Below, piece after piece: positions 34,499-46,799 of a stretch of DNA of 64,000 bases (position 1 is its first letter; each line of letters opens with the position of its first letter). A program made the translations under genes and the position numbers. This stretch comes from Pseudoscleropodium purum. Taxonomy: Eukaryota > Streptophyta > Bryopsida > Hypnales > Brachytheciaceae. Below the pieces are notes generated by a model. It saw only the letters and a program-made list of their open reading frames with translations. It had not been told where the DNA came from and did no database searches. The stretch is taken from positions 21,670,479 through 21,734,478 of the forward strand of contig OZ017800.1 in the NCBI GenBank assembly GCA_963969395.1. Reading direction: 5' to 3'.

Positions 34499-37400
34499 AT
34501 GGCAATGGCGTCCGTGAAGCCGTCGATGAGGTCTCGGAAATGGGCCCCTCCGTCTAGGGCGCCACCTACCGGGAATGCGAGGTCCACGTACGACGCTTAT
34601 CGTGACGAGCAGGACAAGACCTCCGGGAAGAAGGATGTGGATCCCAAGAGCTTGGGGGATGCTTATAAGGGGCAATCCGTGGGCGAGAAGGTAAAGAACT
34701 GATTCATCCTTATTGTTTCCATTGCGTCCGAGTGTCGCCGTGTTTGTGATGCTCATTGGAATGTGTTTTGTGTCACTTTGAAACGAAGAGCTTTGGATTC
34801 GATGCGTCTCATTGACGTTGTGATACGATTGCCTTGTGCTCCTCGGAATTTCATCTTGCATTACTTTCTGGGGTTAGGGGATTCTGAAGCATCCTACGAA
34901 GATCTCTTCAGTAATTGCACAGTTCTTTAGCTTTTTGTTTTGTTGTGAATTGTCGCAGTGGATCCTTCCGTGGTATGGGAATGAGACATTCGATTTACAC
35001 AGGTGATTTGCAGCATCTTATCGTGAAAGTTCATAACAGTCTTGAAATTCAACTCTTCACAACTTTGCCCCATCTGCTATTCAAGGGAGAAATCAGGGTG
35101 TCCAAGATTCAGTGGTCCTCTGACATTTTCTTTCTTTGACACCGCTCCGTTTACCATTTTGAGTTAACGTTTGAATGCAAACTTCCTCACTCATGAGTTC
35201 TAAAGTTGCAGACTTGGAATGCATGCCACATGGTTATAGGTTGCACAGTATAGGGGCATTATGACTGTTGTCATTACTAGCTCTCACGTTTTTGTACTGA
35301 TCGGTTTGTCATTAATGTTTCAGTGGTAAGGGTGCAAGCCCAACACTACTCAAGAATGTTTTTTCGGAATTACTGAAGTTATTGTTTTTTCCCTTATTGA
35401 TAGGGTATGCGGAGAATATGCGAGGAGCTCATGGACTTCCAGAAAGTACATCAAGATGAGATGCGCAAAATCGTCTTCCAAAATTACACTATATTTATCA
35501 AGTATGAGACACTTTCTCCTCTCTGCTGGATCATGGAATGGTAGAAGTTCTCTTTTTGGTTGTCTCAGTTTGGGCTAGGACTGCAGCACATCGTCTTGGA
35601 GCAATTCTAGCGCCGTGCCTGTGGAAACTGGTGTAGGTGGGCAGAAATTCACACTCGAGAAATTCGAAGGGTTAATTAGCTTGTCTTTCAACGCATTTCA
35701 AGATAATATCATCGACTTGGCTTCTTCTCTGAATGGGGTTGTTGGTCCCACGCGTGCAACTCTGGGCTGAAACTTTAGGGCCAGATTCCTTTTAGCACCT
35801 CAGGCGTTGCTAAGAAACATTTGACCCCTTGGTGTTGTCTATTGCTTGTTTTTTGTCCAAAGTTAAGCACTTGGAGAATAACTTCATTTTCATTGTTTGT
35901 GTGTCTCGGTTGTGTGTTCAATGTGGGGGTTTAAATGAGAAGGAAACACTGTTACTTATTGGATAATGCTAATGTCTCTTACCATCCTGTTATCATTTGG
36001 AACTTGCATCACGAGACATGATTAAAATCTCTCTTTAGTGCATGTCAAATGTGGCATTATTTCGGTGCTCCCTACTGACATGTTGGTCTGTTTGTTCCTA
36101 AAGGACCTCGAAAGAGATTTCAGATTTAGAAGAAGAGATCACGGCAATGAACAGTATGCTGCAATCCCAAGCAGCTCTGGTCCGTACTCTAGCCGAAAGT
36201 GGAGCTTCTTTACCGATCGGCGTCTCTGGGAGTGCTCTTGAAAAGGACTATTACAAGGAGGATGTAATACCCTCAGAGGCTGCGAAGCGTACCGATCTTC
36301 TTCCCGATACATTGGATGTGCTCCTGGCAGAACGGAAGGTGGATGAGGCTCTTGTTTTGCTTGATGAAGGGGAGGGTTTAGTGGCAGACTTTCATGATGG
36401 AAATGGAGCTGAGGGCTTGAGTGACGAGCTTGTAGTGCAGTTAGAAGAGGCTTTGGCTGAAAGGAAAGCAGGTTTGGCTGCCTATTTAGCCGAAGCAGTG
36501 CAACAACCCACTGTCAGAGGCTTGGAGCTGAGGTCTGCAATATCTGCTTTACATAGACTAGGTGATGGTTCTCGTGCACACACACTCTTATTGCACTCCC
36601 ATGAAGAGAGGTTGAAGCATAATATGAATGCACTGCGACAGAGTGGAGCCTCGTATGGGGGTATTTACACAACTGCCGTTTCTCAGTTGGTCTTTTCTGC
36701 CATCGCTCAGGTGCGCACCACATCATTATTTAATATTTTCTGATGGAATTCTAACGTTGCTTGTTTCCTTAGCTGATTAGGACCAAAAGGCCCAAAGTGG
36801 GACTCATGATTGCTTTAGTAGTTTAGAGTAGGTCATATGGAGACTCTTTTTTCTTTGATTTTCTTTGATTTTAACCCTATTCGTGGAATTTTCTTCACTA
36901 ATTCTGGTGATATAAAATTATGTTTCGTCTGGTGTATTGATTTTTCACAATGAATTGGTTAATATTTGAAAACCGTGAATCCTTGGTCTTTGGGGTGTGT
37001 GTTAGGTTTTACTTCGCTGGTTCGTTCTTTTATCTCACGGCCCTCTCATTGTGATTGCAGGCGTCAAGAGATTCAGTGGCAGTATTTGGTGAGGTACCCT
37101 CCTACGCTTCCGAGCTAGTCCTGTGGGCCGGCGAAGTTACTGAAGCGTGTGCTTCTGTTATCAAACGGAATGTGTTGCTGTCAGCTGCTGCAGCTGGGGG
37201 TCTGCGAGCAGCTGTGGAATGTGTCCAAATTGCGCTGGGGCACTGTGCGTTATTGGAAGAACGAGGTTTAACACTGTGTCCAACTCTCTCGAAGCTCATT
37301 CGACCGAGCGTAGAACAGGCCTTGAAGGCCAATTTGACCAGCATAATGGAGAGTGTGAGCTCATTGGCAGCAGCTGACAGTTGGACCCTGGATACTCAAC

Positions 37401-39823
37401 GGGGCCCACGGGGAGCTGTGTCAGGTCTAAGACTTTCCAATAGTGGCCATCGCTTCCTTTTCCTGGTGCAGGTGCGTGTACTCATCATCGTCTTTCTACA
37501 ATCCCATTGTACCTATTGTGGCTACACCATTCATTCTACTCAGTGTCTTTCATGATTTAATGTACCACCAGAATATTGTGTCATACAGTAAATGAATTTT
37601 TTTTGTTAATTAATTTACTTGGTATACCCTTGGGACCACGACCACCATCAACCATTTATAGAGAAGAAAGAAGCTTTCCAGTGAATAGTTAGCCAATCAA
37701 CAAGTCAGTCAATAAACCCAGTCAATGAACTTTTGCTAATGGTGTTCTAATCTTATCTATCTACAAATTAGCAATTAACCTACAAAATAATTAATCAATA
37801 CTAAATAGAATAAACGGTGCAGTTGTGCCGATGAGTGATCCCATTTATACATGTTAAACCGCAGTCTCTGTGAAATTGTGATGATCTGTGGCGTATGTTG
37901 GTAATCTATATAGGACTTCCTTGAAGACATGCCAGCTCTTGTTAGCATTCAGTTGGGTGGAGCTGCATTGGAGGGCGTATCTGGTATTTTCGAGGAATAT
38001 ATCGGCACGTTGATTAGGGCGCTACCTGGTCAAGAGGGCGAAGAGGGGGACGGCAAAAGGAAGGTCAGTTTTCGATTGGTTATGCATGCACGGTGGTTCT
38101 GCACTTTTTACCAGTTGACACCTCATAGACTAGCATCTTAGCCTCTAAAGGACCAAGAAGCCCAATGTACTTCACTGATTCTGGTGATATAAAATTTGGT
38201 CCTATCTAATAAACTATATCCTTTATCAATATGATCAATTGAACTAGACATTTTAAAACCTTAAGTCCTTGATCCTTTAGGGGTTGCGATGCTCAAGTGG
38301 GTTCATAGACTGTTATTTTCATGGCTGTGGTTGTGCCAAGGATATGTTCTGCTCCAATTCTCTCATAGGCGTCTGTCATTGGTTCCTTTCTTCTGCAGGT
38401 TCGAGTGGCAGCCAGTGAGGAACAGCAGCTGTCACTACTGGGAAACGCTGCAACTCTCGCTGATGAGCTTGTGACAATCGCAGCTTCCAAACTTTTGCCA
38501 GCTGACAAAGTATTCGGTGGGGAACTCAAGGCTCCGCGCGGCTCAGCAGCAATGGCGCGTTCACCCGAGCTCAAAGACCTGCAGCGGCAGCTGCAGAATC
38601 ATGTTGAAAAACTTAAATTCTATCTATGCAATGGAATAATTATTGGATTATGCTATGATGAGTACGGAAGCAAACTAAATGCCACCACATATTTTCAGAT
38701 TGATTCTGAACAACCTAATTGGCAGGACGATCCGCTGCCCACAACACTTTTCCAGGTGCGCTTTCTGTCTTTTCCTTTTGCAGCACTTGTTATTGATGTG
38801 CTATTTAAGTTAGAGGATACTGCGTCCGTCTTATAATACGGTTATATTAATATTCAGGAATATGCATTCATTGGGAGATCACTACGGACTGTAGAGCCAA
38901 ATTTGTATCACTACGTTCTTATGTCATCGTTCAAAGTGGGAGGTTATAGACCGTTGTTGAATGAAAATGGTGTCGTAGACTGTTTTCATTCAAAGCCATA
39001 ACATTCAGCCAGCCTATGCTTACACCACTTCTAATTGAAGGCCAGCCGAATGCTTGAATAGATGAGTTGCTGTTGGGAACAGAGACCAGTTTTGGATGCA
39101 GGATAGGTCTCTCACGGTTTTAGCATTCACTACCCACACATCTCTGCTTTTCACTCAATACTGCCTCTGACATATGATCTGGGATGTGGCAGTCTGTATT
39201 TTACAAGTTATTTTCTATCCAGCAAATAGCTGCAAGCGTCCTAGTTGGGAAGGACAGGGTCACGCAGCTGTTGCTGAGACGTCTCACTGAAACTTTTGTT
39301 AAAGATTTCAGTACGAACCCAGAGCTATGGGTTTTGGTTGAAGAGGAGCCAGGGTCCTTAGGTCCTCTTGGCTTGCAACAGTTCATTCTAGATATGGAGT
39401 TTCTTGCTCTTGTCGCAAAGAATATGGGATTTCTTTGGAAGACTGTGTCTCAAGCTATCTCTCAGGAAGAAGAGCGAATGAAGGAAATGTACGTTGTTGG
39501 TGGAGCTGATCTTGACAGGTCTGTTCTCGTGCTTTCTCTAAATTATTGGTTTGCGAAATACCTGCAGGATTTGGAAGTTGCATATTACTTAGGTTGCTGC
39601 AGATACTAAGACGTCTCATTTTTCTATTTGTTTTATTCCTCCATGAAGCTAATTCCATTCCTGTGGTGTACGATGCAGTGGTTTACCTGATCCTGGATGG
39701 CTACAGATGAGCGTCTACAATAATTTCAACAACCTGATCGATCAGTGGAAAGGAAACAATGGGTTTGCACCACGGGATTTTAGTGATGCTCAATCTGTGT
39801 CATCATCAATGCGCTCAGAATGA
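34499..39823 (+). CDS. EXO84: exocyst complex subunit EXO84
   Basis: This is a subunit of the octameric exocyst that tethers secretory vesicles to the plasma membrane. Eight exons join in frame: 34499-34690, 35404-35501, 36104-36710, 37061-37471, 37914-38063, 38399-38755, 39193-39518 and 39679-39823. They give 761 residues, close to plant EXO84b. Landmarks: a disordered N-terminus, then ICEELMDFQKVHQDEMRK and FIKTSKEISDLEEEI (the conserved coiled-coil start), a long helical middle, RSPELKDLQRQL, LLLRRLTETF, and GSLGPLGLQQFILDMEF near the C-terminus, closing in a Ser-rich tail. Exon 7 is placed at 39193 because this gives an ungapped fit to the family; an acceptor at 39222 is also possible. 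Two family B MITEs sit in its introns. Confidence 0.93.
36769..37000. mobile_element. family B MITE (worn) inside an EXO84 intron
   Basis: The ends TTAGCTGATTAGGACCAAAA and CCTTGGTCTTTGGGGTGTG are degenerate inverted repeats. The interior shares CTTCACTAATTCTGGTGATA with the copy at 38138-38286. Confidence 0.5.
38138..38286. mobile_element. family B MITE, 149 bp, inside an EXO84 intron
   Basis: TTAGCCTCTAAAGGACCAAG mirrors TTGATCCTTTAGGGGTTGC. The interior contains CTTCACTGATTCTGGTGATA. It is the shortest copy of the subfamily, also seen at 36769 and, inverted, in CPN10. Confidence 0.65.
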
Positions 39824-41260
39824 GATGGTGGAAGCTCCCCAGCTATTTACTCCTGGGACTCTCATGGGTTTCAAAGAGACGAGATCTTTCTTGATGGTAT
39901 TCTTACACGATTCTGCAGATGAAGTTAATCACTAAATTTCATTATTTTATTATTGGCATTGAGTGCATGATTTCGAAGCAGTGGATCCAGAGATGCAATA
40001 TCTTGCTCTTGCTGGAAGGACAAGGTGCTAGAGCTGAACTCCGTATCTGGCCAATCCGTCACCGATATAGAGGCTAAGGTCTATAGACGCCAGATATTCT
40101 CTGTTTCTCATGATGGTGAATTATTTATATTTCACCCCCTGGAATGAGTAAGGTATTTGTAGATGGTTGCGTGTTTAGTGGTAGACTTGATCTTGGTATC
40201 AAATTGTGGAGGTATTTTTGGCTACCTTGTTGAGGATTTCTGGGAAGTTCCATCAGGGCATGTGGTGGCTGCATTGACTGTCGCAGGCTGCAAGGAGTAT
40301 CAAGTGAACTCCACGGTACTATACCTCTCTCCCTGAACTAGCCAAATCTTTTAACACAACTTTTTGCAATTAGACAGTATTGACTCCTGCAGAGATTCCA
40401 AATTGAATTGCTTCCCGAAGTTTATATGCCGTTTCTAGCCTGCATGGGGTGCATCTGTTTGCTAACGTTTTCTTTCTCTGTCTGTTTGTCACAGGTGACG
40501 TGGAGTAACATACGCACTCCTACAAGGCACCACTCCTGCACACGATCCTGGAGAATTTTGCTAGTTACGAACTTAGCAACTCATTATTTCGGAGGGCTGG
40601 AGTGGGTGGAACTGGTTGTAGAGTGGACCGTTAGCAGAGCTTTAAGGTTCTGCATTTCATGTAGAAGGCAACCACTTTCTGATGTGGCAGCCCATATGAA
40701 CTACATATTCTCCTCTGCACTTGATAAATGTGCATTGTGTGCACATAATGCGTCTGAATCTGTATTAAGTTAGTTTCGATTCGTTCTTACAGGCAACCCG
40801 CTGGAAAGGAAGGAAGCGTTTGCCTGCGTACAGTACTCACTGTTTGATCACATTCATGCAACATTCATTCAAGTAAGTATGACTCGGTCTCGCACGAATT
40901 GAAGTTCACAGACCCAAACTCAGAAAGTGTATTTGATTGGGATCTGCACCCTTAACTTATATATAAGCTTATTACACTGGAGCCACACAATTGGCAGTTG
41001 ATCTGAGTCGATATGGAGGGGCAATGAGGCCCACAAGCAGACATAACATCATTAACCAATGTTGGAGCCCTTTTCTCCCCAGAAAGCAGGAGCCCTCAGT
41101 GTTGCAACCCTCAGGGGTGGTTAGCATGAATGACCGGACCGGATCTCGAACTGGGCCCAACACGGTTTTTTCATGCCGAAATTCAACTCGATTTCCGATA
41201 TGGAGCTACTGTCCTTGATAGATTGTAGGATTTGCAAGCCTGCTCTCCTTCCCATTGAAC
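39824..41260. other. EXO84 3' flank and a GC-richer stretch of unknown nature
   Basis: The first few hundred bases are probably the EXO84 3' UTR. Further on, composition stays gene-like to about 40900, with a 121-codon frame at 40408-40773 that contains no recognisable domain. A second GC-richer patch at 40980-41260 holds no supported gene. Confidence 0.35.
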
Positions 41261-41518
41261 CTCTTACTATTTATTTAAAAGTATTCTCCACTTGTCTCCT
41301 TGTCTTACCTATTCCAAGACTTGTCTCCACAGCTTGTCTCATTCATTGGTTGCCACATGCCACTTAATTCCAAACATTAAGGAAAAAGTTGATATTTTAT
41401 TTGGAGAACATGTGCACAATTGGAAGCATGATGTGGATGGGATTGGACAACAAATTGTGAGGTGTTCAAAGCTCCACCTCTAGTCTGGTCCAAGCATGCA
41501 AATAGCACCTCACTGTTG

Positions 41519-41599
41519 CAACTTCCTAGACACCCAATGACCCTACAACTTCCTATCTAACCAATGACTATACAACTTCTAAGTCAACTAATGATTCTC
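41519..41599 (+). repeat. 27-bp tandem repeat, three copies
   Basis: The unit CAACTTCCTA...AATGA is repeated three times with progressive divergence. A second, longer approximate tandem duplication (about 85 bp units, TGACTTAGGTTAGTTAA / TTGCATAGGTTAGCTAA) follows at about 41630-41800. Confidence 0.6.
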
Positions 41600-42297
41600 T
41601 ATAGATTAAATAAAATTTATTTTGAGGATTCAAGTGAGGGATTATTCCAATCACTGAGGAGTAATGACTTAGGTTAGTTAACAATGTTATTAAGTGTGGT
41701 AGACTATTGTCTAAGGAAGGATTATCCTAATCTTCAAGGAAGAATTGCATAGGTTAGCTAAGTGTGTTATAAGAGTGGTACACTAATGTCCATTTTGTAA
41801 GATGTAGAGAAATGTGAATCACTATTTAAAACATTAATGAAATCAAACTTTTGATCTATGTTTTTCATTGCTAAATTGGTGCAATAGTGGACAACAAAGT
41901 GCAATATAGGTTTTGATAGACTTGAATCAAAATTTAGGCAATTTTGTTTAGAAATTAAACCTCCTAATACATGTAACACTAATTTACCAAAGTCACTCTA
42001 TTTTGAATTAATATAGGTTGAAATATTAATGTATCCTTTTCATTTTTCCAATAATCAATTTTTTTAGTGATAATAATTTTTTTCTCTTGAATTGTGGGAT
42101 AGCATTTGATAGCCTTCATGTCTATTGCCTTTTCTTCATGTTCACTACCTTTTCTTCATGCACCCTACTCATCACATTGAACCTCTACTTGTCCACTTAG
42201 CTATTGATGAAGTACTGTTGGGTGTAGAATATATAACTCTATCTACTATAGAATCAAGGAAATAACAATGCATGTTACTAAATGTTAGGAGATCTCT

Positions 42298-43212
42298 TTA
42301 ATCCCTAAAAGACTAGTTCCATTGTCACATGGTCAAACTTCATTCTTGAGTTCAATTTAGTCTTTTAAATCATATTTAATATTCTAAAATTCACTCTAAA
42401 ATTTAAGAGATGCAATTCTTGAACAAGTCAACTAAAGTATTCAATAATTGGATTAATTTGTTGAAAAATAAGTATAGATGAGTATTATTGCCTCGCTTTA
42501 GGTACAAGTATTTTGAAGCAGTTTTGGGCTTCAAATCACTAAAGTCTTTTAGGGGATAACTTAAATTTTTTCACAGTAGAGATTTGAGGTTTAAATCTTC
42601 ATGTTCAAAAATTGAGTTGATAATTTAAAAAAATTCAATAAAAAACCTAATGACTTTCATTCTTACAAAATTGTTAAGTAGAAGTAAGTAGAAGATGGTA
42701 GGAAAAATTAAATTGTTAAAAGTTCTAAAATGGAATTGAAACATGTTAATCTTAATGGTGAAATTACTGTAGCAAGTAATATTCCGTATGGAATTATTTT
42801 TTGAATCAATTTAAAAATTACATTCTCCAAGAACCTCTATAAATAATTTTTTTAAGTAAGATGCCTTTCTTTTCTAAAAAACAAGACTCTTCATAACTTT
42901 CACATTATTGATCAAAATGTAATGTATCAAAGCTTTCCACGTAGATATAGATATAGTATATAAAGAAAATAATGAAATTTAATTAGATATGTTTTTTTTT
43001 TAATTTTTTAATTTTCAAAATTGAGCATTTTGAGCTTAGAAGGTCATAATTCTTTTTGTCAAGAACCAAATGACATAAAAATTTATATTCTTATAAAGCT
43101 AATATATTCTTTACCTTCAACATTTTAAAAAATCATAGCAATATTTGGCATCATAGGAACTTGCTTGAAATTCTTTAAAATCTATTCCTAGGCTTTGAAC
43201 CTTTAGGGTTTA
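42298..43212. mobile_element. family B element, composite
   Basis: It starts TTAATCCCTAAAAGACTAG. An internal end TCTTTTAGGGGATAA falls at 42545-42559. The remainder to CTTTAGGGTTTAA (43212) matches the inner and right part of 19030-19954 in the same orientation (TAATGGTGAAATT, GTAGCAAGTAAT, CATCATAGGAACTTGC). It may be two elements, 42298-42559 and about 42565-43212, side by side or nested. Confidence 0.55.
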
Positions 43213-43621
43213 ATTCAACTCTCTTCTAATGACATTATGGAGTCTCTAGCACACCTTCCATAACATCATTGCATGTAGCACACTTATCTGACATTCAAAC
43301 TATTTTGTATAGGGCAATTACCTAGGTGGAGGGAATTTTGAAAATAAATTGGTTCCCAAGGATGGTGAAGCCCGATAAGGAATTCCTATTTTATTTACAA
43401 AATTCTTGACAACAAGGAAATTGCCCAATGTAAATGCCCATCTAAAAATGGATGAAATATGTGATATATGAATGAAAAATTTATCATCACTAATTACAGT
43501 TACATATTTCACATGGCATGAGGAGATTATAGAAAATAATCCTCTTGCAAAATGAATGGGACATTTTTTGAATTGGTTGGGGTTTATGCATGTAAATATG
43601 AATTTCTTTTAAGCTATCAAA

Positions 43622-44741
43622 TTAACCCTTAAATGCCCCAAGAGACCAAAAGTGTCTTCACATAGTTTCAAGTCCAATTCAAAATGCTATAACTTTTGCA
43701 TCGAATGTCCAAATTCACTAAAACTTATTGGAAAATTTGCACTCCCTCTTCTAGATTGTGTCGTAAAATTTTCAGTTCAATATAATTTGTATTGATCTTT
43801 TGTAAGTCAATCAATGTTTTCTTTGAAGTCTAGTTATTGTAATAAAATTTTCATGTCAATCCAAGTTGATTGGAATGTTTGGAAGCAATTCAAAGTTCAA
43901 AATCCCAATATTTTTGGATTACAATGAACTTTGGCAACGTGTTTCTTCTTTAAGCACTATTTGATCCAAATTTTTTTTGGAAAAGTTTTGCATACTAGTT
44001 TAGTTTTTATGGCTAAAATTTTATATCAATTGAAGAAGTTATTAGTGATTGAGAATTGTTTTAGTTGAAGGAAATTCAACCTTAGATGCGTTTTTTGCAT
44101 CTTTTTTTGCTATTTTATTGACATTTCAAAGCTATTTTGAAGATGCAATGAGTCCCTTGCACTGCGAGGAATAGGCCCAAAATGGGCTTTTAGAGCCTCC
44201 CAAAATTTTAGTGGATAAAATTTTCCTAGCAACATAATTGGAGGTGGTATTCGATTTCTAAACCTACTCAAATGAAAAAAACTTGATACTATAAAGTGAT
44301 TCAAAATCGAAAAACAAATGCATTGGTGAAAAAATATATCATTCAATTGACTGCTCACTGTCAGAAAAAAAAAATTTAATCTTCAAATGCAAAACAAAGG
44401 TGAAAATAAATAAATAAATAAATAAATTTTTGGACAATGACATAGCAGGGTCTCGACCACATTAGACCATTGCGTTGTCATTGCATAGTCAAGTTCCTAT
44501 AGTTTACTTGCGGGCTCTTAAAGCCCTAAAAAATCTTCTAATAATTCTTTTTCAACATTGAAATATTCTAATCTTGCAACTTTTATGGTCAACTGACTCC
44601 AAATTTGAATTACATCAACTATACATACACTACAAGATTGTACAATTGAGATTTGTATACCTTAGTGACATTTATATCTATTATACTTCAAAAGCAATGA
44701 AGTTCTTAAACTTGAAAAGGCATTAGGCCTTTAGGGGTTAA
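43622..44741. mobile_element. family B element, large subfamily, with a nested family C copy and an internal inversion
   Basis: The outer ends are TTAACCCTTAAATGCCCCAA and GGCCTTTAGGGGTTAA. The flanks (43622-44147 and 44548-44741) are reverse complements of 22645-23465. The centre holds a family C element and a family B piece (44211-44360) lying in the opposite orientation to the flanks. Confidence 0.65.
44148..44546 (-). mobile_element. family C element, split by a small inversion
   Basis: The 5' half (from the TTATTAGAAGATTTTTTAGG end, reading the - strand from 44546) contains CAATGGTCTAATGTGGTCGA. The other end (AATAGGCCCAAAATGGGC, near 44170) lies on the opposite strand. An (AAAT)n microsatellite lies at about 44406-44427. 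Confidence 0.55.
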
Positions 44742-45527
44742 TGGAGTTAGAGTGTAATGAAGAATACAATATTATTCATTTTGTAAGTATTAGAAATGAG
44801 ATAAGGACCAACTTTGACCATGCAATATTTAGTCAAGTGCATAAAACTTGTATGTAACAATATGCACTTAAAACTTGTAAGTCTATAATGCAAAATATTC
44901 TAAGTTGTAATGAAATGTCCAATTAGTACATGTCACACTAATTTACTAGAGTGATACTATGTGAAATTAGACAATTAATGTATGTTGAGGTAATACTCTA
45001 TGACTATATTGTACAAAATCCACAAAAAATCATTTTTTTATAGTGGCACCAATTTTGAAGGTGACACCATTATCATACCCTTACTAATAGGACAAATTAG
45101 TGTAGCGCAATATTATTTGTTCTTAAAAGGAATTTATTTTTCTATTTCCTTGGAACTAAATGTAAAAACTTGCCCCCTATTTTGTGGTCATTGATCTTGT
45201 ATTTATTGCTTTCGTTAGCTAATTCAAGGTCTTTGATTCCAATTATGAATTCTAAATTTTTTATATAATTATATTTGATTGTGGAAATAAATAATAAGTT
45301 TCAATATTCTTTCCAAAGTGAAAATTTTAGAATAGCTACTTTAACTATAAAAATCTAAATTTCCCTATGACTACAAAATTGAACTTCAAAATCCTTCACT
45401 TTGAATTTTTCCATTTTGTGACTATTTATGAAGAAAAAAAATTATGTCTACTTTTGAGAGTTAAAATCACAAATCTATGATGTCACAAAAAATTTAGTTA
45501 TATTTTTTTTGAAGAAAAAATAAAATA

Positions 45528-45936
45528 CACTAGTAGAAATATAGATTGAGTAGATTTGAAAAATGTACCCTAATAAATCCACCCTTCAAGACATAACATG
45601 GATAAAACCATTGATTGACAAGAACTTTTGTAGTAGTGGACTCAAACATTGTAAATTCTAACCTATAGAACAAACATCACAAAAAACATAGTGATAGTGC
45701 CTTTGGCACTTCTACACACACTAGAAAGAGCCTGTGTTTTTTTGAATTTTCCCATGTCTAAGTTGACAGATTTTTCTAGACATTCAATGTAACAAGCCAT
45801 GTTTTTATGTCAATAATTATGTTCATTGTAAGATCAAAAGATGTTATAGTCGACGTAATTATTGATATAAAAACACGGCTTATTACATTGAATGTCTAGA
45901 AAAATCCGTCAATTTAGAGATGAATTTCTTCTAGTG
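45528..45936. mobile_element. CACTA-like foldback element
   Basis: The outer ends CACTAGTAGAAAT and, inverted, CACTAGAAGAAAT match at 12 of 13 positions and look like CACTA-superfamily termini. Flanking triplets are ATA and ACA, so a 3-bp target duplication is only approximate. Inside is a long inverted repeat: 45753-45822 pairs with about 45851-45922 around a short loop. There is no transposase coding, so it is non-autonomous. Confidence 0.6.
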
Positions 45937-46439
45937 ACAATACACATTTTAGCCTACTCAAAATACAAGAGTAACTAGTATCATTCCAACAATCAATTTG
46001 TCGCAAATGATACAATACACAATTGTATGAGTGGTCCTTTCAGACCTTGACATCATAACCTTCTAAAAGTGACCCTTCCAACCAAAGTACCTTGCATACT
46101 TGTACAATAATGCACTACGGTGTCACATCAAGTATCATAGACATTATCTGTTGCAAATAACCTTGGGCAAAAAAATGTATTTGAGGCCTATAGAGGCCTA
46201 TAGCATCCTTTACAAATAGTGGTATAATGTGAGGTGTCTCTATAATGTACAATAGAAAGGTCCCCCAATACCATTGGCTTCATTGACTTGTACAAGTTCA
46301 TCCACTCTTCATAGACACATACCCACATATATAGATCATCCATATTAATCACCATGGTCTTAACATCTTATTTGATGACCATTGATAATATTGTGAAAAA
46401 GAAGCCAATAATGTCTACTTGCTAAACTAATACTCTATG

Positions 46440-46760
46440 ACTATCCAAAGCAATTGCAACTCCTAGTCTTTATGATGGTCTTTCAAAATGAACTTCCAAA
46501 GCTTCCTCTTGAGGGTTCGCACCATGCACTTTGCCAAACAATTTGCCTTGGGGTACTCCTATGAAGTAGTGTAGTAATCAATCATTGTTTGCTCTCAAAA
46601 GGTATGAAATTCACCAAGAAACTCACTCACATCCTTGGTTTGTCAACACTTCAATTGGAACTTCAATATGACTTAAGACTTGATCCAAAAATGGATTAAC
46701 CACACCTTCACTAGATTTATAGTTTGCAATGCCTTGAGGTTACACTACTAATTATAATAT
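46440..46760 (-). pseudogene. decayed Ty3/gypsy retrotransposon integrase fragment
   Basis: Reading the - strand, one frame resembles the catalytic core of plant Ty3/gypsy integrases: a segment like VPIEVLTNQG followed by EFLGEF, then a stretch around TLKRKLWKF. It is broken by at least three in-frame stops. The flanking DNA (45940-46800) may hold further eroded parts of the same element. No LTRs were recognised. It is an old, inactive copy. Confidence 0.6.
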
Positions 46761-46799
46761 TCACATACAAGCAATCCCTTGCATTTGTACAATCATATA

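Noticed and set aside
40408..40773. 121-codon frame downstream of EXO84
   Set aside because: Residue content is erratic, there is no domain, no clear splice context, and it lies in a probable 3' flank.
41120..41170. Possible tRNA-derived SINE: GTTCGAGATCC on the - strand resembles a Pol III B box
   Set aside because: The spacing within the box is off by one and no A box is found at a suitable distance.
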